The position numbers and the translations under genes were made by a program. A DNA stretch of 64,000 bases. It comes from DATHZQ01 sp963823505 (GTDB taxonomy: Bacteria > Actinomycetota > Acidimicrobiia > Spongiisociales > UBA5794). Under the pieces are notes generated by a model. It did no database searches. It was given only the letters and a program-made list of their open reading frames with translations, and was not told the DNA's origin. How positions within the stretch are numbered: the stretch's first letter is position 1; each line of letters begins with the position of its first letter. Below, in pieces: positions 34,286 through 43,701 of this stretch. The stretch is from NCBI GenBank assembly GCA_963823505.1, contig CAWGLY010000001.1, positions 1 through 64,000 of the forward strand, written 5' to 3'.

Positions 34286-35836
34286 TCAGGCAGGCGTGCC
34301 CCAACCACCACCGCCCGGGGTCAGCACGCGCAGCCGGTCGCCCGCCTGCACATCGAAGGTCGTCTTCCCAGGCAGCCGGCGAGTGGTGCCGTCCGCCTGG
34401 ATCAGCCAATCCTCGCCGCAGCTTCCCGGCCGGCCACCGGCAAGACCCCATGGAGGCACGACACGTCGCTCGCCCATCAGCGAAACGGTCGCCGGTGCGT
34501 CAAAGTCGATCTCCCTCTCGATACCGTCGCCGCCCGGATATTTCCCTGCACCCCCACTTCCTCGCCTGAGACGATAGGTGATGACCCGGAACGGATAGTG
34601 GGATTCGAGTGACTCGATCGGCGTGTTCTTCGTGTTCGTCATGCCGGTGTGGATACCCGACTGGCCAGGGCGCCCGGGGCGGCCACCCTGGCCACCGGCG
34701 ATGGTCTCGTAGTAGGCGAAGTCGTCGTTGCCGATGAGCACGTTGTTCATGGTCCCCTGACCTGCCGCGGGAACGCGGTCGGGAGCAGCCTGCGCCAGGG
34801 CTCCCAGCGCCACGTCGGCGATCCGCTGGCTGGTTTCGACATTGCCGGCGGCAACGGCGGCCGGCGGGGAAGCATTGACGAGAGAGGCCGTCGGCAGCGC
34901 GAGGCTGATAGGCCGGTAGCAGCCGCCGTTGGCCGGGATGCTCGGATCGGTCGCGACCCGCACGGCGTAGTACAGGCAGGAGCGGGTGACCGCCTCGACG
35001 GCGTTGATGTTGCCCTCCACCTGGGGGGCGCTGCCGTCGAAGTCGGCAAGCAACTCCCCTTCACCGATCGTCACCCTGACGTTGATCGGCAGCAGCTCGT
35101 CGCCCCATTCCATGACGTCGGAGAAGGAGAACTCCCCGTCGGGTAGGTCGAGGAGGGCGGCCCGCATTCTTCGCTCCCCGTAGTCGAGCAAGGCCCTGGT
35201 GACCTGTTGGAACCCATCGATCCCGGTCTCGGCCGCCAACGTGCCGAGCCGCCGCGCCCCCGCCTCGTTGGCTCCGAGCTGAGCGGAGAGGTCGCCGAGG
35301 CGCTCTTCTGGCGTGCGGGTCGCAGCAAGGAACGGCTCGACGAACTCCGGCAGCCACTGCCCGTCGCGGACCGCAGGGACAGGGGCGACCCTGTGGCCTT
35401 CTTGGTCGACCGTGACGGCGTGCGCAGGCATGGATCCAGGCGCTTCGCCGCCAACATCGGCGTGGTGGGCACGATTGGCGGCCCAACCGACCAGCCGGCC
35501 CTCGACGTGGACGGGACGCACCAGCGTCAGATCGTTGAGGTGGGTGCCGCCGTGGTAGGGATCGTTGACCGCATACTGCATCCCGGCAGGGAGATCGCGA
35601 CCGAACGTGTCCAGCACGGCCGCAACCGACGCCGGCATCGAGCCGAGGTGGACCGGGATGTGCTCGGCTTGGGCGAGCATCTCGCCGCTCGGCACGAACA
35701 CCGCTGCGGAGCAATCGGCCCGCTCTTTGATGTTCGGCGAGTACGCGGTGCGCCGCAGTACCACCCCCATCTCGTCCGCGATCGTCGCAAGCTGGTTGCG
35801 GGCGAGCTCGAGTGTGATCGGGTCGACGCTCACCAT
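34286..35836 (-). CDS. hyuB: Hydantoinase B / N-methylhydantoinase subunit B family
   Basis: A 516-residue HyuB-family protein. Diagnostic blocks are DPITLELARNQLATIADEM at the start, GMQYAVNDPYHGGTHLND, the GNVETSQRIADV region, and the C-terminal RRGSGGAGKYPGGDG and GGGGWGTP. With HyuA it forms an ATP-dependent enzyme that opens hydantoin or 5-oxoproline type rings; the true substrate is uncertain. The ATG overlaps the hyuA stop by 7 nt. Length is near the short end for the family. Confidence 0.9.
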   Translation of the reverse strand: MVSVDPITLELARNQLATIADEMGVVLRRTAYSPNIKERADCSAAVFVPSGEMLAQAEHIPVHLGSMPASVAAVLDTFGRDLPAGMQYAVNDPYHGGTHLNDLTLVRPVHVEGRLVGWAANRAHHADVGGEAPGSMPAHAVTVDQEGHRVAPVPAVRDGQWLPEFVEPFLAATRTPEERLGDLSAQLGANEAGARRLGTLAAETGIDGFQQVTRALLDYGERRMRAALLDLPDGEFSFSDVMEWGDELLPINVRVTIGEGELLADFDGSAPQVEGNINAVEAVTRSCLYYAVRVATDPSIPANGGCYRPISLALPTASLVNASPPAAVAAGNVETSQRIADVALGALAQAAPDRVPAAGQGTMNNVLIGNDDFAYYETIAGGQGGRPGRPGQSGIHTGMTNTKNTPIESLESHYPFRVITYRLRRGSGGAGKYPGGDGIEREIDFDAPATVSLMGERRVVPPWGLAGGRPGSCGEDWLIQADGTTRRLPGKTTFDVQAGDRLRVLTPGGGGWGTPA

Positions 35837-37770
35837 TCGATCTCCAGCGCGCCCGTGTCATGCACCCGTGCCCGTTCGCCGGCGCCGAGGAACGTGGTGG
35901 CTTCGGGTTCCCTGACGATGGCGGGACCCGTGACTTCGTCACCCGGCGCAAGCGCCGGCCGCCAGACGATGCTTGCGGTCACGACGCCGTCGCCGGTCAC
36001 GACCGCCGTCTCTCCCGCAAGCAGCTCGCCGGTTGGTTCGGGTACCGGGATATCGGCGAACCGCAGGGCGGGATCGCCGACGGCTTCACCCCGGACGGTG
36101 ACGACTTCGATCGGCGCATCGGGCCGTGCAAACCCGTTGCGGGTTCGGTGTGCATCATGGAAGCGGGTGGCCAGCACCTCCCACGTGTCCCCTGGGGTGT
36201 ACGGAACGGTCACTTCGTGCGACTGGCCCGCATAGCGCACGTCTGCGCGGCTCTCCACTGACACCGTTGCTCCCCCGACGTCTGCGGCGAACTGCCCGGC
36301 AGCCCGCCCCCGAACCTCGTCCACGAGCGCATCGAGTGCACGCTCGTCGGTTTCACGAAGCAGCCGACTCTGCGCCGCATCAAAACGGGGCGGGCTCACG
36401 AGCAGACCCAGCGCAGAGAACACCCCTGCGTGCAGCGGAACGAGCACAGAATCCATATCGAGCCGCCGTGCGAGTGCGGTCGCGTGCAGCCCGCCTGCGC
36501 CGCCGAAGGCGATCAGCGTCGCCGCCCTCGGGTCGGCACCTTCTTCGAGGGAGACCTTGCGGATTGCTCCCGCCATGACCTCCTCGACGACGGCCGCGAT
36601 CCCGAGCGCGGTGGCAACCGGGTCGAGCCCGAGCTCTCCGCCCAGCCGGGTCACTGCGGCCCGAGCGAGATCGGAACGCAACTGCACATCGCCCGCCAAG
36701 CGGCCGCTGCCGAACCGGCCGAGCACCACGTTGGCGTCCGTCACGGCCGGTTCCAGTCCACCACTGCCGTACGCCGCTGGGCCCGGCTGTGCCCCCGAGC
36801 TCCTGGGGCCAACCCTGAGGGCATTCCCTGCATCGCGCCATGCAACGCTGCCTCCGCCCGCACCCACGGTGTGGACGGCAACCGCCGGCAATCTGCACGG
36901 GTATCCGGCGATCTCGCGCTCGTACGAGACCTCAGGATGACCTCCATCGATACGGCACACATCGGTGGACGTGCCACCCATGTCGAAGGAAATCAACCGG
37001 TCGCGGCCCGCCGCCAACCCCAGCGCTGCTGCAGCCGTCACCCCGCCGGCAGGACCCGACAACAGGATGGAAGCGGGAAGCCGGGAACACTCATCGATGG
37101 GCGCCAATCCGCCCGAGGACCGCATGACGAGGACGTCGTCTGGGAGACCGGCATGGCGGCAGCCGGCGACGAGGCCATCGAGATAGCGTTCCGCCTCGGG
37201 GGCGAGGTAGGCGTTGATGACGGTGGTGACCGTCCGCTCGTACTCGCGAAACTCCGGCACCACTCGGCTGGAGATCGAAATCGGCACGGTAGGAGCCACC
37301 ACGGCGCGAATGGCCTTCGCGAGAAGCTGCTCCGCTTCCGGCATCTCGTATCCGTAGAGCAGAGCCACCGCAACCGACTCAGCCGCGGCGAGCGCTGCGG
37401 CCGGCGCCCACGCGGAGCGGTCGCGAGGGACCTCAAAGCGCAGCGGGGCCGAGACCAACGGCTCTGGTCGATCGGCGAAGGAGTCGTAGAGCGCAGGCCG
37501 ATCCTGCCGCCCGATCTCGATGACATCGCCAAAGCCCTCACTTGTCACGAGAGCCGTCTTTGCCCCCCGCCGCTCCAACAAGGCGTTGGTGGCAACCGTC
37601 GTGCCATGCAAGAACGTTGTGGTTTCCGGAAGCCGCACCGCGCCACCGATCACCCCGACGCTCTGGTCATGGGGGGTCGAGGGCTCCTTGGCTGTGATCA
37701 GCCTCGCGCCGTCCCAATGTGCGAAGTCGGTGAACGTGCCCCCCACGTCAACCCCGAGGACCCCACTCAT
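35830..37770 (-). CDS. hyuA: Hydantoinase A / 5-oxoprolinase N-terminal-like family
   Basis: A 646-residue HyuA protein with an actin-like ATPase fold. GVDVGGTFTDF is the first phosphate loop, FDMGGTSTDVCRI (about residue 280) the second, and FGGAGGLHATALAR lies near residue 435. HGTTVATNALLERRGAKTAL is also typical. It is the ATP-using partner of HyuB. ATG 37770 is preferred over GTG 37779. The operon is hyuA-hyuB, divergent from the Nfu_N gene. Confidence 0.92.
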   Translation of the reverse strand: MSGVLGVDVGGTFTDFAHWDGARLITAKEPSTPHDQSVGVIGGAVRLPETTTFLHGTTVATNALLERRGAKTALVTSEGFGDVIEIGRQDRPALYDSFADRPEPLVSAPLRFEVPRDRSAWAPAAALAAAESVAVALLYGYEMPEAEQLLAKAIRAVVAPTVPISISSRVVPEFREYERTVTTVINAYLAPEAERYLDGLVAGCRHAGLPDDVLVMRSSGGLAPIDECSRLPASILLSGPAGGVTAAAALGLAAGRDRLISFDMGGTSTDVCRIDGGHPEVSYEREIAGYPCRLPAVAVHTVGAGGGSVAWRDAGNALRVGPRSSGAQPGPAAYGSGGLEPAVTDANVVLGRFGSGRLAGDVQLRSDLARAAVTRLGGELGLDPVATALGIAAVVEEVMAGAIRKVSLEEGADPRAATLIAFGGAGGLHATALARRLDMDSVLVPLHAGVFSALGLLVSPPRFDAAQSRLLRETDERALDALVDEVRGRAAGQFAADVGGATVSVESRADVRYAGQSHEVTVPYTPGDTWEVLATRFHDAHRTRNGFARPDAPIEVVTVRGEAVGDPALRFADIPVPEPTGELLAGETAVVTGDGVVTASIVWRPALAPGDEVTGPAIVREPEATTFLGAGERARVHDTGALEIEW

Positions 37771-37821
37771 CGCCGCCACCGGGCCAGGCTACGATCAGTC
37801 GCCACAGCCAACGAGGAGCCC

Positions 37822-38076
37822 ATGGCCGTCACCATCGCACCCACCCCGAACCCGAACGCACTGAAGTTCACGGTAGGGGCCGATGTCGGTGGCCCGAAGA
37901 CCTTCGTTGCCGGCCGCGAGATCGACGATCCGCTGGCCGCCGACCTCCTTGGGCTGGAAGGCGTGACGAGCGTGTTCATGACCGCCGACTTCGTGACGCT
38001 GTCCAAGCACCCGGATGCGGGCTGGGACGTCATTGCGGCAGAAGCCAAGTCGATCCTCGAGCGCTACTTCGCATAG
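37822..38076 (+). CDS. Nfu/NifU N-terminal domain protein
   Basis: An 84-residue protein that is just the Nfu_N domain: TPNPNALKFTVG at the start, GVTSVFMTADFVTLSKHPDAGW in the middle, and a C-terminal helix. In complete Nfu proteins this domain precedes the CxxC scaffold domain, which is absent here, so it cannot bind an Fe-S cluster in the usual way. Stand-alone Nfu_N proteins are common and of unclear role. AACGAGGAG is its ribosome site. Confidence 0.88.
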   Translation: MAVTIAPTPNPNALKFTVGADVGGPKTFVAGREIDDPLAADLLGLEGVTSVFMTADFVTLSKHPDAGWDVIAAEAKSILERYFA

Positions 38077-38084
38077 CCTCGTGC

Positions 38085-38768
38085 TCAGCTGCGGGAACGG
38101 CCGCAGAGCACGACCCACGGCTCTCGTTCGACAACCGGCCACGGACCCATCGGGAGCGCCCCGACACCGTCGAGGAGCGCCGCGTATGCCGGCGCATCGA
38201 GGCGCTCGAGACCACGCCACACACCAAATTCGATGGCTGCACGATGATCGGCGGGCGTATCGAACACGCCAACCGGCCGTTCGAAGTCGATGAGGAGTTT
38301 GTCGTCGAGGCCGGCGCGAACACCGGCCGTCGCCATCTGGATGCTGGTCGCCGTGCGACCTTGCACGACATCGGCGACCTCGGGATGGGCGCGGTAGAAG
38401 AAGGCCGACGGGTATTTCGCAGGCGACGCAGTCCGCAACCGATCGACGGCGAGGTCGGCGAGTACCACGGCACCGCCGGGCCGGACCCACGCCACTGCGC
38501 TGCGCGCCGCTTCGTCGATGGCGCTCGGCTGCTGCCATGCGTGGAGCAGGATGACGGCGTCGACGATGTCGTCCCGCGCCGACTCCCGGGCAGGGTCGCC
38601 AAGCTGGGTTTCGTCGACGATCACCCGCTCGCTCCCGAGACGTAGCAACGCATCGCCAACTCCGCGTGCCCCGGGCCCGCGCACCACCACCGTCCCGGCG
38701 AACGAGAGGCTGGCGGACCGGGCGAGATCCGCCCAGGTTTGTGTTTCTTCGGCGAGGAGGTCAGGCAT
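38085..38768 (-). CDS. Methyltransferase-fold hypothetical protein
   Basis: A 227-residue protein. A strand-Gly loop (TVVVRGPGARGVGDALLRLG), an acidic strand end (VIVDETQ), and DAVILLHAWQ...SAVAWVRPGGAVVLADL are laid out like motifs I, II and IV-V of class I SAM-dependent methyltransferases. The glycine loop is not canonical, so cofactor binding is uncertain. ATG 38768 gives a sensible N-terminus (MPDLLAEETQTWADLA). It is convergent with the Nfu_N gene and separated by 8 bp. Confidence 0.6.
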   Translation of the reverse strand: MPDLLAEETQTWADLARSASLSFAGTVVVRGPGARGVGDALLRLGSERVIVDETQLGDPARESARDDIVDAVILLHAWQQPSAIDEAARSAVAWVRPGGAVVLADLAVDRLRTASPAKYPSAFFYRAHPEVADVVQGRTATSIQMATAGVRAGLDDKLLIDFERPVGVFDTPADHRAAIEFGVWRGLERLDAPAYAALLDGVGALPMGPWPVVEREPWVVLCGRSRS

Positions 38769-38848
38769 GGCCGCAAGCGTAGCGAGCCGCCCGCGCACTC
38801 CGGCAGACATGGGAACATCGGGCGGCACGACAGGACAGGTGGCAAAGG

Positions 38849-40069
38849 GTGGACGAAGGGCGCAACGTCAAGCGGCTCGCAACCGGAATGCTGATCGCGA
38901 TGACGGTCGCATTCATTGTCGCCGGCATCGCGGAGCGCACCTACCCGGGCGTGGTCTGGGTTCGGGTGACGGCCGAGGCGGCGATGGTCGGCGCCCTTGC
39001 CGATTGGTTTGCCGTGACCGCGCTCTTCCGTCACCCGCTGGGCATCCCGATTCCCCATACTGCGATCATTCCCAACCGCAAGGATCAGATCGGCCGGGCG
39101 CTCGGTCGCTTCGTCCAACAATCGTTCCTCACCAAGGAAAACGTGGTCGAACGGGTCCGTCACGCCCAACTCGGCGAACGTATCGGGTCGTGGCTCGAGG
39201 ACCGCGCCCACGTCCGCCAGGTCTCGCAACAAGTGACCGACGGCATCGCCGCAATCGTCGCGTCACTCGACGACGACCAGCTCACTCCCGCAGTGCGGGA
39301 GATCGTGCTCGAACGGGTGCGCGGCATCAAGCTCGCCCCGCTTGCTGCCCGGGCGATGGCGGCCGCAACTGCAGAGGGAAGGCACCAGGAGCTCGTCGAC
39401 GTGTTCCTGCCAGCGTTGGGAAGGGCGTTGGAGGAGAACCGCGCCGAGCTGCTCGATGCAGTGATCAAGACTTCGCCGTGGTGGGTGCCGCGTCCCGTCG
39501 ACGAAGCCGTGCTGGAAAAGGCTCTCGACGTCTCGCACAACTTCATCGGGGATGTCGCATCCCGGCACGACCATCCCTTCCGGCTGCGGGTTGATTCTTT
39601 CGTCAGCGAATTCGCCGCACGTCTCCAAGAGGACCCGGACCTCATCGCCAGGGGTGAGGAACTCAAGGAGGAGCTGCTGGCGAACGATGCGGTGCAGCGC
39701 TACCTCGACGGTCTGTGGGAGAGCACCAAGCAGTCGCTGCTGGTGCAAGCCGACGAGCCCGACAGTGCGTTGCGCAGCCGCGTCGAGTCCTCCATCAGCC
39801 AGTTCGGCGAATCCATGCGCACCGACCCGGAGATGCGGGAGCGGATCGAGGTATGGCTCGAACGGATCATCGGCGAGGTCGTGGACCGCTTCGAGGGAGA
39901 GATCTCCGAACTGGTCATGTCGACGGTCGAGAAGTGGGATGCCGAGGAGACGAGCGCCAGGCTCGAAGAGCTGATCGGTCGCGACCTCCAGTTCATTCGC
40001 ATCAACGGCACAGTGGTGGGCGGGCTGGCCGGCCTCGTCATCTACGCCGTCTCGCGCCTGTGGGCGTGA
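38849..40069 (+). CDS. DUF445 family membrane protein
   Basis: A 406-residue protein matching DUF445 (YjiN-like). An N-terminal helix (GMLIAMTVAFIVAGI) is followed by EAAMVGALADWFAVTALFRHPLGIPIPHTAIIPNRKDQIG, which is the family hallmark. A long helical domain predicted to be coiled (about 80-370) comes next, then a C-terminal helix (NGTVVGGLAGLVIYAVSRL). The function is unknown. GTG 38849 is the start, with a weak GGCAAAGG ribosome site. It is convergent with the next gene. Confidence 0.88.
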   Translation: MDEGRNVKRLATGMLIAMTVAFIVAGIAERTYPGVVWVRVTAEAAMVGALADWFAVTALFRHPLGIPIPHTAIIPNRKDQIGRALGRFVQQSFLTKENVVERVRHAQLGERIGSWLEDRAHVRQVSQQVTDGIAAIVASLDDDQLTPAVREIVLERVRGIKLAPLAARAMAAATAEGRHQELVDVFLPALGRALEENRAELLDAVIKTSPWWVPRPVDEAVLEKALDVSHNFIGDVASRHDHPFRLRVDSFVSEFAARLQEDPDLIARGEELKEELLANDAVQRYLDGLWESTKQSLLVQADEPDSALRSRVESSISQFGESMRTDPEMRERIEVWLERIIGEVVDRFEGEISELVMSTVEKWDAEETSARLEELIGRDLQFIRINGTVVGGLAGLVIYAVSRLWA

Positions 40070-40082
40070 AGGAAGCAGCCGC

Positions 40083-40979
40083 CTACGGATCCACGTGAAC
40101 GACGAGGGGCCAGCGAACTCCGCTGTCGTCGCCGACGAGGACGACGACTCGCCATCCCTCCGCGGCACCGGCCGAACCACCGACCACGGCCACGCCGTCA
40201 CCGAACGGCGCTGCGGCGTGCGACGCTGCCTCTGCGATGCCGGAGGGCAGCTCGGTTTCGAGGACGGGGGCGGCGCCGGGCGCCTCCTCGGGAAGGTCCG
40301 CGGGTGTGGGGAGGTCCGCCACGCTTGCGTTTCCGTCGCTGTCGAGGGCGATCGGCACCACAACGGCCCGCACCGGCATCCGACGGTAGCCCGAATCCTC
40401 CGATCCGGTCAGGGTCCGGAAAGCCACCGTCACGTCGAACCCCCCACCAGGCCGTGGCTGGGAGTCGATTGCCTTGGCCCACTCGACCCACGAATACCCG
40501 TCACCCACCTCCGGCAACGGCAGACCGATCGGAAGACCGGGCACGGCATCGCCGTCAGCCGCACCGAAGAAGTCCACAACGAACCACTCCGCCCGAGCGG
40601 CGGCGTACCGGCTCGGTTGTTCCGGGAGCACCGCCATCAGATCGGCCTCCGAATACAGCGGTGCTTCATGGGGCTGCGTCGCAGCCTCCGGTCCTCCAGC
40701 CGGCGCCGGTTCCGCAGGAGAGGTCGGCGCCGCTGCGGCGAGCCCCTCAGCCGAGACGGCGGGGTCGACGGGCTCGCCGGCCACGGCCGAGTCGACGGGA
40801 GTGAGGTCCACAGTCGTCCCGGTGGGGCGCCGCGTCACCTGCAGGGCAATGATCCCGACAATGGCCGCAACCACCACCATGCCGGCCGCTTGGAGGATCC
40901 ACCGGCGGCGCGGTTCCTCGATGTCGTCGGCCAGCATGGCCCAAGGAATGCGCTCGACTTCTTCGATTTCTCGGTCCAT
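40083..40979 (-). CDS. Single-pass membrane protein with Pro/Ala-rich linker, unknown
   Basis: A 298-residue protein I do not recognise. A short acidic cytoplasmic N-terminus (REIEEVERIPWAMLADDIEE) is followed by one helix (about 31-50), then an Ala/Pro/Glu-rich linker (about 60-110) and an extracellular domain of about 180 residues with WFVVDFFGAADGD and FDVTVAFRTL. This layout resembles membrane-anchored accessory proteins of secretion or conjugation, but there is no supporting neighbour. ATG 40979 is the start. The heptamer repeat lies just upstream. Confidence 0.65.
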   Translation of the reverse strand: MDREIEEVERIPWAMLADDIEEPRRRWILQAAGMVVVAAIVGIIALQVTRRPTGTTVDLTPVDSAVAGEPVDPAVSAEGLAAAAPTSPAEPAPAGGPEAATQPHEAPLYSEADLMAVLPEQPSRYAAARAEWFVVDFFGAADGDAVPGLPIGLPLPEVGDGYSWVEWAKAIDSQPRPGGGFDVTVAFRTLTGSEDSGYRRMPVRAVVVPIALDSDGNASVADLPTPADLPEEAPGAAPVLETELPSGIAEAASHAAAPFGDGVAVVGGSAGAAEGWRVVVLVGDDSGVRWPLVVHVDP

Positions 40980-41032
40980 GCCGCGAACGTACGTTGATAC
41001 CGAAGTGAGATCAAGAGTGTTGAAGAAGGAGG

Positions 41033-41081
41033 TACCAAGTACTAAGTACCAAGTACCAAGCACCAGGCACCAAGTGCCAAG
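41033..41081. repeat. Seven tandem copies of a degenerate 7-bp unit (TACCAAG)
   Basis: The units read TACCAAG, TACTAAG, TACCAAG, TACCAAG, CACCAGG, CACCAAG, TGCCAAG, starting at 41033. The array lies about 55 bp upstream of the membrane-protein gene (minus strand) and 70 bp past the moaA stop. It is non-coding here. Divergence rises toward the right end. Confidence 0.9.
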
Positions 41082-41149
41082 TGCTACATGCGTCCTGGCT
41101 GCGAGGGGGCACATTGGTACGACGCCAGCCCTAACCGCCGATGCCAGCC

Positions 41150-42157
41150 CTATCCACCGATGTACGACATCTCCACTTTGGGGAGGCCGATCGTGGCCTC
41201 GGCGCGAACGTCGGAGTAGCGATCGCTGCGACGTTGCCACACGCCGGCGATGATCTCGCCGAGCTCGTCATCTGTCGCCCCGTCGCGCAGTGGCGCCCGC
41301 AGATCGGTGCCCGTGGAGGCGAAGAGACAGGTGTAGAGCGAACCCTCAGCAGACAGGCGCGCCCTGGTGCAGCCTCCGCAGAAGGGCTGGGTCACAGAGG
41401 TGATGAGACCGATCTCACCTGCGCCGTCGACGTACCTCCACCGCTGGGCGACCTCACCGGGATAGTTGGCGTCGACAGGCTCGATCGGGAAGACGGCATT
41501 GACCGTTTCGGCGATCTCGGCGGCGGGGACGACGTCATCCAACCGCCATCCATTGGTGGCTCCTACGTCCATGTATTCGATGAACCGCAAGATGTGCCCG
41601 CTGCCACGGAAGTGCTCGGCCATTCCGAGGATGCCGTCGTCGTTGACCCGGCGCTTGACCACCATGTTCACTTTCACCGGGGCCAGCCCTGCGGCAGCGG
41701 CCGCGGCGATGCCGTCGAGCACTTTCACGACGGGTACCCCGACGTCGTTCATGGCCATGAACACCGCATCGTCCATCGAGTCGAGGCTGACGGTCACCCT
41801 GGTGAGACCGGCTCGAGCCAGTGCCTCGGCCTTCCTCTCCAGCAGCGTCCCGTTCGTCGTGAGCGTGACGTCGCTGATGCCGGGAATGGCGGCCAACCCG
41901 CCGACCAGCGTCTCGAGGTCCTTGCGTAACAGTGGCTCGCCCCCGGTGAGGCGCACCTTCTCGACACCGAATCCGGCAAAGATGGCGGCGAGCCGTTCGA
42001 TCTCCTCGAATGAGAGCAGGAAGTCTCGAGCGAGGAATTCGTACTCGCGGTTGAAGATCTCCTTGGGCATGCAGTAGGTGCACCGGAAATTGCATCGATC
42101 CGTGACGGAGATCCTGAGATCCCGCACGGGCCGGGCGATGGTGTCGACGAGCTTCAT
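41150..42157 (-). CDS. moaA: GTP 3',8-cyclase (molybdenum cofactor step 1)
   Basis: A 335-residue radical SAM enzyme. The N-terminal cluster cysteines are Cys22, Cys26 and Cys29 (CNFRCTYC). The C-terminal cluster is carried by FCGGCTRARLSAEGSLYTCL, and the protein ends in the conserved Gly-Gly needed for the active site. LTGGEPLLRKDL and the TNG strand are present. With MoaC it makes cyclic pyranopterin monophosphate from GTP. No other moa gene is here. ATG 42157 is the start. Confidence 0.95.
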   Translation of the reverse strand: MKLVDTIARPVRDLRISVTDRCNFRCTYCMPKEIFNREYEFLARDFLLSFEEIERLAAIFAGFGVEKVRLTGGEPLLRKDLETLVGGLAAIPGISDVTLTTNGTLLERKAEALARAGLTRVTVSLDSMDDAVFMAMNDVGVPVVKVLDGIAAAAAAGLAPVKVNMVVKRRVNDDGILGMAEHFRGSGHILRFIEYMDVGATNGWRLDDVVPAAEIAETVNAVFPIEPVDANYPGEVAQRWRYVDGAGEIGLITSVTQPFCGGCTRARLSAEGSLYTCLFASTGTDLRAPLRDGATDDELGEIIAGVWQRRSDRYSDVRAEATIGLPKVEMSYIGG

Positions 42158-42275
42158 GACGGAAGCGTACCGGTGCCGAGATGGCAGGGAAGCGGTGAGG
42201 CGGGAAGGTGACGAGGGACCCTGGACGCCCCCGTCGCGATTCGTCAGGATGACCACGTCGCGAGAGGAGAGGCTC

Positions 42276-42551
42276 ATGGTCGACACTGATCTGACGTGCC
42301 CCGTCGTGAGGGACCCAACGACCACAGGGATCGGCACCGATCATCCCGAACTAGCTCAGATCGAAGGCGCCCACCTGCTTGCCAATGCCGCGCGACCCTT
42401 CCTCACAGACTGCGGTTTTGCAGACGAGCATGTGTTGCATTGGGCGCTCTTGTACATCGCCGCCGAGGGCTCAGGGGACGTGGCGACGTTCGTTGCGTGG
42501 ATCCACGAGACCGAGAGGTGCAACCCGGAGACGGCAGATCCGACCATATGA
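42276..42551 (+). CDS. Small conserved-looking hypothetical protein
   Basis: A 91-residue soluble protein with a strong GAGAGGAGAGG ribosome site. It has three cysteines (CPVV, DCGF, ERCN) and a helical centre with GFADEHVLHWALLYIAAEG. The pattern hints at a small helical domain, but I do not recognise a family. It is divergent from moaA, with a 118-bp gap, and convergent with the folate cluster. Confidence 0.65.
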   Translation: MVDTDLTCPVVRDPTTTGIGTDHPELAQIEGAHLLANAARPFLTDCGFADEHVLHWALLYIAAEGSGDVATFVAWIHETERCNPETADPTI

Positions 42552-42578
42552 CCCGGGAAGAGCTCGGCCAGCCGGGCC

Positions 42579-43700
42579 TCAACCCCTGACGAGATCCAAG
42601 AACTCGCTCCGGGTGCGAGCGTCCGACGAGAAGGTGCCGCGCATGCTGCTGGTGATCATCGAGCTGTCTTGTTTCTGGACGCCGCGCATCATCATGCAGA
42701 AGTGCTTGCCCTCGATGACCACGGCGACGCCGTGCGGATCCAGCACATCGCCGAGCGCATCGGCGATCTGGTTCGTCATCCGCTCCTGGACCTGGAGCCG
42801 CCTTGCGAACAGGTCGACGATGCGGGCCACCTTGGAGAGCCCGATGATGCTCCCCTTCGGCAGATACGCCACAGCCGCTTTGCCGAAGAACGGGAGCATG
42901 TGGTGCTCACACATCGAGTAGAACTCGATGTCCTTGACCAGAACCATCTCTTCGGCACCTTCGGCGTCGAAGATCGCATTGTTCACGACCTCGTCGAGGG
43001 ACGTGGTGTAGCCGGAGGTGAGGAAGTCGAACGCTTTGGCGACCCGAAGGGGAGTGCGTTGCAGACCCTCGCGGGACGGGTCCTCGCCGAGCTCGAGGAG
43101 TTGTTCCCGGATGAGCGACTCGAAATGCGGGGCATACACTTCCGCAGTGTCATCGAAGTCATCGAGTCCACGAGCCGTATGCGGCGTGCTGAGTTGGATG
43201 GCCATGACTGGTCTCACTTCCTGAGCGGCGCCCGGAAGGGCTGCTGCTGTTTCATACGCTGTGGCCCCCGTCTTTGGATGAACGAAATCTGGGGCGACGT
43301 CGGCGATGGGCACGGCCACATGCGCCAAGGTGCCGACATCGGGGTCCGGGAGCGACCAACCGTCGTAATCGGCGATCACGTCCCCGTAGTACGAGATGTC
43401 GAGATCGACCGTCCGGGGGGCATTCGGATCGTTCGAGCGTTCCCGACCGAGGACGGCCTCGATGCGCCGCAGGTTTTCGCGCAGCTCTTCGGCAGGCAGA
43501 TCGGTACACACAACGACCGCTGCGTTGAAAAAGGCCGGTGCGTCCGCAGGCCCGCCGACCGAAGCGCTCTCGAAGAACTTGCTACACGCCAGCACCTCGA
43601 TCCGCCGGTGGCGGCGCAGCAGCCTGATGGCCTCAGGGATGTGCCGCTCCCGTTCGAGATTGCTCCCGATCGAGATCACGACCTTCGTGTGGTCCTCCAC
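42579..43700 (-). CDS. folK-folE: Fused HPPK (FolK) and GTP cyclohydrolase I (FolE)
   Basis: One 373-residue frame. Residues 1-165 form 6-hydroxymethyl-dihydropterin pyrophosphokinase (ISIGSNLERER, FFNAAVVV, and the metal/ATP motif RTVDLDISYYGD). Residues 166-373 are GTP cyclohydrolase I with zinc/active-site CEHHMLPFFGK, GLSKVARIVDLFARRLQVQE and GVQKQDSSMITSSMRG. The two catalyse the first and a later step of folate synthesis. Met166 (ATG 43205) has AGGAAG upstream and could start a separate FolE. GTG 43700 begins one base after the folB stop. Confidence 0.9.
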   Translation of the reverse strand: MEDHTKVVISIGSNLERERHIPEAIRLLRRHRRIEVLACSKFFESASVGGPADAPAFFNAAVVVCTDLPAEELRENLRRIEAVLGRERSNDPNAPRTVDLDISYYGDVIADYDGWSLPDPDVGTLAHVAVPIADVAPDFVHPKTGATAYETAAALPGAAQEVRPVMAIQLSTPHTARGLDDFDDTAEVYAPHFESLIREQLLELGEDPSREGLQRTPLRVAKAFDFLTSGYTTSLDEVVNNAIFDAEGAEEMVLVKDIEFYSMCEHHMLPFFGKAAVAYLPKGSIIGLSKVARIVDLFARRLQVQERMTNQIADALGDVLDPHGVAVVIEGKHFCMMMRGVQKQDSSMITSSMRGTFSSDARTRSEFLDLVRG

Positions 43701-43701
43701 G

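Noticed and set aside
40083..41240. Longer form of the membrane protein starting upstream of 40979
   Set aside because: The upstream codons translate the heptamer repeat (LGTWCLVLGTWYLV), which is not a real N-terminus; ATG 40979 gives a normal one.
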